NCBI GenBank assembly: GCA_029255685.2
Contig: CM055317.2
Span: forward strand, 77,799,460-77,863,459
Direction: 5' to 3'
Length of the DNA stretch: 64,000 nucleotides
Origin: Silene conica
Lineage: Eukaryota; Streptophyta; Magnoliopsida; Caryophyllales; Caryophyllaceae
Part shown: in pieces, positions 58,265-64,000 of the stretch
Numbering within the stretch: the stretch's first letter is position 1
Layout: every line of letters begins with the position of its first letter
Made by a program: the position numbers and the translations under genes
Notes under the pieces: generated by a model
Told to the model about the DNA's origin: nothing
The model's database searches: none
The model's input: only the letters and a program-made list of their open reading frames with translations

Positions 58265-58527
58265 CTCCCTCCTATTCTACATAAGAGTCCCAATTTCCAT
58301 TTCCGTCTAGTCACAATAATATCTCATTGTCTATTTTTGGTAAACTTTTATACTTATTTTAATTATTTTAACTCACAACAATACCCGACCATACCCCACG
58401 ATAATAATCAATAATACATTTCTCTCTCCAATCTTCTTATCAAATACAATACTTTACATTATTTAATTCGATTCCTTAAATATTATGTTAGTGTCCAATT
58501 GAGACTTTTATGTAAAATAAGGGGGAA
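58265..58527. mobile_element. Stowaway-like MITE, 263 bp
   Basis: CTCCCTCCTATTCTAC ... GTAAAATAAGGGGGAA flanked by TA (58263-58264, 58528-58529). Inner AAGAGTCCCAATT/AATTGAGACTTTT also pair. Confidence 0.8.
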
Positions 58528-58529
58528 TA

Positions 58530-59468
58530 CTACCCGGTATATGTTATCATCATATTCCGTATATTGTATGCATACCATAATTTTATACTCCATACTTAAT
58601 TATTCTTTTCCTTTTATCAATGTTCACAAATATGCGTATTCCTTACTTTTTTTAAGTTATTCTAAGTGAATATATTCTTAATATGGAGTATGTAGATTGA
58701 ATTCATCCTCTTAATACATGTCACACTAAAATCCAAGTAAACGACTTTTGCTACCAAATTAAAATGCGATATAAAGATATTAGGTAGAGATTTTTTAGAG
58801 AAATTTCCCAATAAATTATTGAAATTATTATGTTATAATCAACAATAAAAGAGTCACAAAATTTAAATGAAAGAGTACGAAATTGGATCAAAGGAACTTT
58901 GCTAAGTCCTTCTTTGTCAATTTCTAAATTTAAGAATTTAATCTTACAATATAGGAACTTTTGTTAAGTTCTTAATTATTACTCAATATTAATTTTTCTC
59001 ATCTCTAAACTATTACATACGGAGTATTTTACTTTCTTAAATTATTAAGGAACTAGGTTCGTTAAAAAAACCAAGTTTTTATTTTAACAAATTCAATGCT
59101 ATCTTCAAATGGGTTATCACTTATCAGTCGAGGCTAAAATCCTCTATCACACTTTCTCTTACGGAAAGACTTTTGTTTCCAAGTTTAAAAATTAGTCTAT
59201 ACAAGAGTATCATTGAGAACAAAATTTGATGAATTAGGTCAAATTTTATATGATATTTGATACTAGTGATTTATCAAACAGTCTTGTTTGTGATGGGTAA
59301 TATCCGTCATAAGCTGAAAACGGATACTTTATTCTAACAAAAATGTAAGTGAGAGAAAATAAAGTATCATTTGAATAGTGCAACTTGTACTTCGTATTAT
59401 GTGAGAGGATACTATCCATATTCAACCTGCGTCGGTGTTTGCGCTTTAAATTTAAACGGTAAAAGTAT
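58530..59468. other. AT-rich spacer with a Mutator-MITE relic
   Basis: 59281-59420 has GTCTTGTTTGTGATGGG and TATCCGTCATAAGCTG, similar to the MITEs just downstream but degraded. No gene. Confidence 0.45.
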
Positions 59469-59477
59469 TAATTATTT

Positions 59478-59678
59478 TAGTAAGTCTTGTTTGCGACGGG
59501 TCGTTATTTGTGACGGATATTTTGTGAGATAAGATGGGTAGAAAATGAGTTAGTGGAGGAAGGGACCACATGAATAGTGTTGGAGAGAGAGAAAAAGTGG
59601 GTATTTTGTGAGAGGAAATGGTATCCGTCACAAGCTTGCGACGGATAGTGCCGTTGCAAATAAAAATTTGTGATTGTG
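59478..59678 (+). mobile_element. Mutator-type MITE, copy 3
   Basis: Perfect 9-bp duplication TAATTATTT (59469-59477, 59679-59687). Starts TAGTAAGTCTTG and contains CCGTCACAAGCTTGCGACGG. Confidence 0.9.
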
Positions 59679-60263
59679 TAATTATTTAGTAGTAAGGCCC
59701 TGTTCTTTCTGGCTTTTTAGAGCTGAACTGAACTGAGCTGAACTGAATAGGGCTGAGCTGAACTGAACTGAACTGAACTGAGCTGAGCTGAACTGAACTG
59801 AACTGAACTGAACTGAGCTGAGCTGAACTGAATCGAGCTGAGCTGAACTGAACTGAATTGAATTTAATCGAGCTGAACTGAACTCAGCTAAATGAAGATG
59901 AAATTAATAGAAATAACTTAAGTTTAATTAAAGTATACTAAATAACAATGATAATAATATAAAAAAAATGTTTGATTAATACAAATTTGCGGTTTTTTAA
60001 AAAACAATTATATTAAAAAATATTAATTTTTAAGTATTTTTTTCGTAGTAAACTCTAATGGACTTTACTTTTTTTCTTTTCTTGTGTTTTAAAATTAACA
60101 AAAGCAACATTTGAATATTTTACGTCTAATTATCATAATTTTTTTTTTTTATTATCTAAATATTTTACGTCTAAATGTGGTAAATGTGGCATGTATTTCA
60201 TTTTTTTATTATCTAAACATTAATTATTTTTATATATAAACAATTATAGGTAAATATTATTTA

Positions 60264-60660
60264 GTGGATTCGGGATACCCGAATATACTTGGGTATTTGT
60301 CTCCTATTAGCCATCCAAACGTAAGAAACCATGTGCATGAATATAAGTATGCACCTCCTAGCGGAATATTTGAACATTCTAATTATCGACATTCATTTTG
60401 AGGATGACGGTTGAAATGGCGTTTGGTCAACTGAAGAGAAGGTGAAAGGTTTTAAAAAACATGCCACAAATGACAACGAAATATCAAATGTCAATTATCG
60501 TATCCGCTTTTACACTTCATAATTTCATTCGGATGCATAAACCTGGTATTCCAGTTATACAACATCAAAGTATTCAAGGAAGAACATATTCAAACATGGA
60601 TGATAAAGAACGGAAAAATTCATGGACAAAGTTCGAAAAAAATTGAAAAAAAAGGTGCGA
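60264..60660 (+). pseudogene. Harbinger transposase C-terminal remnant in E2
   Basis: VDSGYPNILGYLSPISHPN and later ATTGTTGAAATGGCGTTTGG-like DNA match E1. Additional stops and frameshifts near 60400 and 60450 make it more damaged than E1. IVSAFTLHNFIRMHKPGIPV is intact. Confidence 0.82.
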
Positions 60661-60769
60661 TATTGGTGTCCATAATGACCTCAAACATGAAGCACATTAA
60701 AATGATAACAATAATAATCACAATAAGAATTATTAATTAATAATAATAAATAGAATAATAAATAAATAA

Positions 60770-60771
<2 letters not shown>

Positions 60772-60809
<38 letters not shown>

Positions 60810-60812
60810 AAC

Positions 60813-60885
<73 letters not shown>
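60772..60885 (+). repeat. (AAT)n microsatellite inside E2
   Basis: About 35 AAT units with one AACAAAAAC interruption. The matching tract in E1 (about 33846-33922) is shorter and mixed with AAC. Confidence 0.9.
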
Positions 60886-61412
60886 CGGGATATACTAATA
60901 AAGTCGAGCTAAAATGAATTAAATGAAGCTGAGTTGAGCTGAACTGAACTGAACTGAACTGAATAAAGCTGAGCTGAACTGAATTGAGCTGAACTGAACT
61001 GAACTGAACTGAATAGAGCTGAGCTGAACTGAACTGAGCTGAACTGAACTGAACTGAACTGAATAGAGCTGAGCTGAACTGAAACGAGCTGAAAATAAGC
61101 CAGAAAGAACAGGGCCTAAGTCTTGCTTGCGACGGGTCACAATTTGTGACGGATACTTTGTGAGATAAAATGGATATAAAATGAGTTAGTGGAGAAAGGG
61201 GACCACAGAAATAGTATTGAAGAGAGAGAAAAAGTGGTTATTTTGTGAGAGAAAACGGTATCCGTCACAAGCTTGCGACGGATAGTGCCGTTGCAAATAA
61301 GAATTTGTGATTATGTTGACTCCCAAGCCCCAAGTCCACCCCAAACTATAATCCCTTCAACAAACACCCTTCCGGCGTTCCCCCACTCAACAAATCTCGC
61401 CAATAATTTTCC

Positions 61413-61421
61413 ATATATAAA
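61413..61421 (+). promoter_or_regulatory. Candidate TATA box of the TPR gene
   Basis: ATATATAAA in TTCCATATATAAACTCCCC, 175-185 bp before the ATG. The leader that follows is CT- and GA-rich. Split Mutator MITE copy 4 ends only ~100 bp upstream. Confidence 0.55.
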
Positions 61422-61595
61422 CTCCCCACATACTCCCATTTTCTTCTTTGACAACCATCTTTTTTCATTTCATACACCTTTATAAATGTCTCATTATTTC
61501 TAGAGAGAGAGAGGTATATAGAAATAAAAAAAGAAAAAGAAAAAGAAAATAATTAAAAGAGTTGAATGTTGTTTGATCAGACATTCATAACAACA

Positions 61596-64000
61596 ATGTC
61601 TACTTCTTCTTCTTCCTCTTATTCTTCTACTTCTTCTTCTCCTCGTCTTTCTTCTTCAGATAAGAAGCATTGGTGGTTGAATACCAAAAAGGTTTCATTT
61701 TTACCTTTCGTAAATTCTTGTTGAAGACGGACATTGATAAGATAAAAGTAGAGTAGTTGGTCCATTTTCAGACTAATATTACATTTTTTTTAATCTGGGA
61801 AATTCTTAAATTTCCTTTACTATAATGGGTATTTCTCAAAATACCATTTTTTTTGAATTTGATGTGTTTAATTGCTCGTATTAGGCAATCTGTATTTCAT
61901 GCAAAACCATAAATTTGTCAAAATATGATTGGATGTTTGATAAAAGATTCAACATTTATCTGATTCTGATTGGTTGAATTTTCACAGATGGTTGACAGAT
62001 ATGTAAAAGAAGCAAAGTTGATGATCTCAAGAGGGGATCAGACCGAGTTAAACTCAGCAGTGAGTCAACTCGATGCAGCATTATCACTGTCACCTCGTCA
62101 TGAAGTCGCTCTTGAACTCAGAGCTCGTTCACTTCTTTACCTGCGTAGATACAAGGATGTTGCAGACATGTTACAGGATTATATTCCGAGTTACAAGATG
62201 GATGACTCGTCCGGATCGTCTTCCGATAACTCGTCTCATTCCTCGTCTAGAGAACGAGTCAAGCTGTTGGGATCGTCGGAGTTTGATTCGCCAAATTGTG
62301 ATTACTCTTCTTTTAAATGTTTCTCTGTTTCTGATCTTAAGAAACGACTTCTCTCTGGATTTCAGAAGAATAGTGATAAACAAGGCCAATGGAGGTAACC
62401 AATCCATCTCTCTAATCTCCTTACAAGCTTGTGACCTCTCACAAAAAGGGAAGGGCCAAGGTGGGACACCTTCATGTGTTTTCCCACTATCTCCGTTACA
62501 AATGAGAATTTGTAATAATATAATGTAGATTCATTTTAGGCTTTAGTAAACTTACAACTTAATCATTATAACTAACATTAAATCAGCCATGTTGGACTTT
62601 TTATTGCTTAAATATTCATTATTACTGTCACTAGTATTTAAACGACGTTTCACACGGTTTATTCTTTAAGTAGTGCATCACATGGAAAGAGAACCTTTTA
62701 ATCTTAAGACGGTGTCAAATCACGTTCGCCAACTTTTACATGTTGTAGGCTTGTAGCTCAAAGTTGTAAAGTTTTGCTAACTAACAAAATAACTAAGGTT
62801 AAATACATACACATTAAATTTAGTAAATTTATGACATTTACTTTGCTTTTATCGAAACAAACACGATCTTGTGCATTACGCTACGACATTATGTCCACCA
62901 CCCTCACTCTGTTTTTTAGTTATTGGATATATATCTCATACACTTTCCTATTTCCCAAAAACTTTTTAATTTGGAAAATTTTGGATTTAGAAAAAGTGTG
63001 TTGTATGAAACCGTCTCACCCAATAATTACCGAATGTGCCCGTGAAATTTATCTAACTCGGACATTAATTTAATCAGTGGGTCTTGCTTCAGACCATAAT
63101 TTTGGTCTGAAATAATAAGACGGGATTTTGTAACTATTTTACGGCTAAATATAACTACGGAGTATTATTTACAAACAAGTTATCATAAGCTGTAACATTA
63201 ACCATACTATCGTGTCTGTAAAATGGTTACAAAATCCCGTCTTATTATTTCAGACCAAAAGTGACGGTCTGAAACAAGAATTCGTGTAATTTAATAGTTT
63301 TAGGCCAAATTTGAAATGTAATTACATGAAATTTAATAATTATGACATTTGATTAAACATTGTGGTAGAAATCCTTGATTAAATTAGTTTGGTTTTGAAT
63401 TTATTACAGATATTTGGTTCTAGGACAAGCATGTTGCCACCTAGGGTTAATGGAGGATGCAATGGTACTTCTGCAACACGGAAAACGTTTAGCTTCCGCA
63501 GCTTTTCGCCGCGAAAGCATATGTTGGTCTGATGACAGTTTCTCCTTTACTGTCGACTCCGAGGCGACGGCATCATCAGAGTCTGCAGTTAATCACCGCC
63601 AACCGCTAACAGAAATCGAGTCAATCTCCCACCTTATAGCCCACATTAAACTCCTTCTCCGGCGTCGTGCAGCTGCAATGGCTGCCCTAGACGCGGGTCT
63701 GTACTCTGAGTCAATCCGACACTTTTCGAAGATTTTAGAAGGCCGGCGTGCTGCCCCACAGGCTTTTTTAGCTGAGTGTTATTTACACCGGTCTGATGCA
63801 TTTAAGTCAGCTGGCCGGCTTGTGGAGTCTATAGCTGATCTGAACCGGACCCTTGCTTTGGACCCATCCTCCACCATTGCTCTACAAGCTCGTGCCGGTT
63901 TGTTTGAAATGATTGGGTGTATAACAGATGCGGTTCATGATCTTGAACATGTCAAATTGTTGTATAATTCCATCTTAAGGGACCGTACACCGGCCGCTCC
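61596..64000 (+). CDS. TPR-repeat protein, 5' part (three exons visible, continues past window)
   Basis: Exons 61596-61691, 61988-62394 and 63410-64000+ join in frame with GT-AG introns and give 364 codons before the edge. The N-terminus is Ser-rich (residues 1-22), then KKHWWLNTKK. Exon 2 begins with MVDRYVKEAKLMI and a TPR-like helix pair (AVSQLDAALSLSPRHEVALE, then RARSLLYLRRYKDVADMLQD). A Ser-rich acidic linker follows. Exon 3 resumes TPR-type helices (YLVLGQACCHLGLMEDAMVL; GLYSESIRHFSKILE; VESIADLNRTLALDPSSTIA). TPR domains bind partner proteins. This arrangement matches a plant-specific TPR family with an HWW N-terminal motif whose function I cannot name. The start at 61596 is the first ATG after the leader. 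Intron 2 carries a Mutator MITE. Confidence 0.85.
62424..62516. repeat. Mutator-MITE relic in TPR intron 2
   Basis: ACAAGCTTGTGACC and CCGTTACAAATGAGAATTTG match the right end of the CAAGCTTGCGACGG family, with a new middle (AAGGTGGGACACCTTC). Confidence 0.5.
63075..63286. mobile_element. Mutator-type MITE, 212 bp, in TPR intron 2
   Basis: Perfect 9-bp duplication TAATTTAAT (63066-63074, 63287-63295). Same length and sequence family as the MITE in the last GTE intron (10853-11064), with GGTCTTGCTTCAGACC and GGTCTGAAACAAGAA ends. Confidence 0.93.

Larger units (their letters stand above)
59696..61116 (+). mobile_element. PIF/Harbinger element E2, internally deleted
   Basis: TIRs GGCCCTGTTCTTTCTGGCTT / AAGCCAGAAAGAACAGGGCC, TAA duplication (59693-59695, 61117-61119). 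Same architecture as E1 with CTGAA/CTGAG arrays on one strand at both sides, the same transposase remnant and a long AAT run. Confidence 0.93.
59690..61309 (+). mobile_element. Mutator-type MITE, copy 4, split by PIF element E2
   Basis: The first six bases TAGTAA are at 59690-59695. After E2 and the repeated TAA (61117-61119) the MITE continues GTCTTGCTTGCGACGG to 61309. Without E2 it is 196 bp, the same as copy 2. Outer flanks ATTATTTAG / ATTATGTTG agree at 7 of 9. Confidence 0.82.

Noticed and set aside
61970-61987. Alternative TPR start at 61970 (MVEFSQ...)
   Set aside because: These bases are the intron 1 tail ending in TTTCACAG; splicing to exon 1 at 61596 gives a better product.

Overview
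This window is nuclear DNA from a flowering plant, almost certainly a eudicot. The evidence is spliced genes with GT-AG introns, a plant-type bromodomain-NET (GTE) gene, Copia LTR retrotransposons, many Tourist, Stowaway and Mutator-type MITEs, Helitron termini and a plastid ycf2 fragment. AT-rich spacers dominate. The repeat style (CTGAA/CTGAG pentamer arrays inside PIF/Harbinger elements, CTCGATCGAGTG motifs in an LTR) would fit Caryophyllales, but that is only a guess.

Host genes. There are two. (1) A complete GTE1/GTE6-like bromodomain gene on the + strand: a non-coding first exon at about 2.2 kb, then eight coding exons from 2528 to 11324, 376 codons. Its introns carry at least five transposon insertions. 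(2) The 5' part of a TPR-repeat protein gene on the + strand, starting at 61596 and running off the right edge. The 50 kb between them holds no host gene that I can support.

Layout. 1-1896: a Copia element cut down to gag and protease, inserted just upstream of the GTE promoter. 2.2-11.5 kb: GTE gene. 11.6-18.7 kb: spacer with a diverged tandem duplication, a hAT-type MITE and a GC-rich repeat. 18.8-22.3 kb: a non-autonomous Helitron on the minus strand. 22.4-28.0 kb: a young full-length Copia element with perfect 5-bp target duplications but broken coding. 28.5-29.4 kb: a small deleted LTR element containing a MITE. 30.6-34.5 kb: a hAT element and nested Tourist/PIF/Mutator MITEs. 35.3-38.9 kb: Helitron cluster. 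39.1-42.15 kb: a Mutator-like element with two convergent ORFs and elaborate palindromes. 42.9-44.1 kb: a decayed PIF/Harbinger element. 44.5-45.9 kb: a large solo LTR. 48-58.5 kb: MITEs, local duplications, a plastid ycf2 fragment and a ~975-bp foldback. 59.5-61.3 kb: two adjacent Mutator MITEs, one split by a PIF element. 61.4-64 kb: TPR gene.

Most transposon calls rest on target-site duplications read directly at both ends: 3 bp TTA/TAA for PIF/Tourist, 9 bp for Mutator, 8 bp for hAT, 5 bp for LTR elements, A|T flanks for Helitrons. The least described parts are the 39-42 kb element (convergent two-gene layout, a 302-bp layered palindrome, GACGTG...CACGTC repeats at both ends) and the 22-28 kb Copia element, whose primer-binding position is complementary to its own LTR instead of to tRNA-Met.
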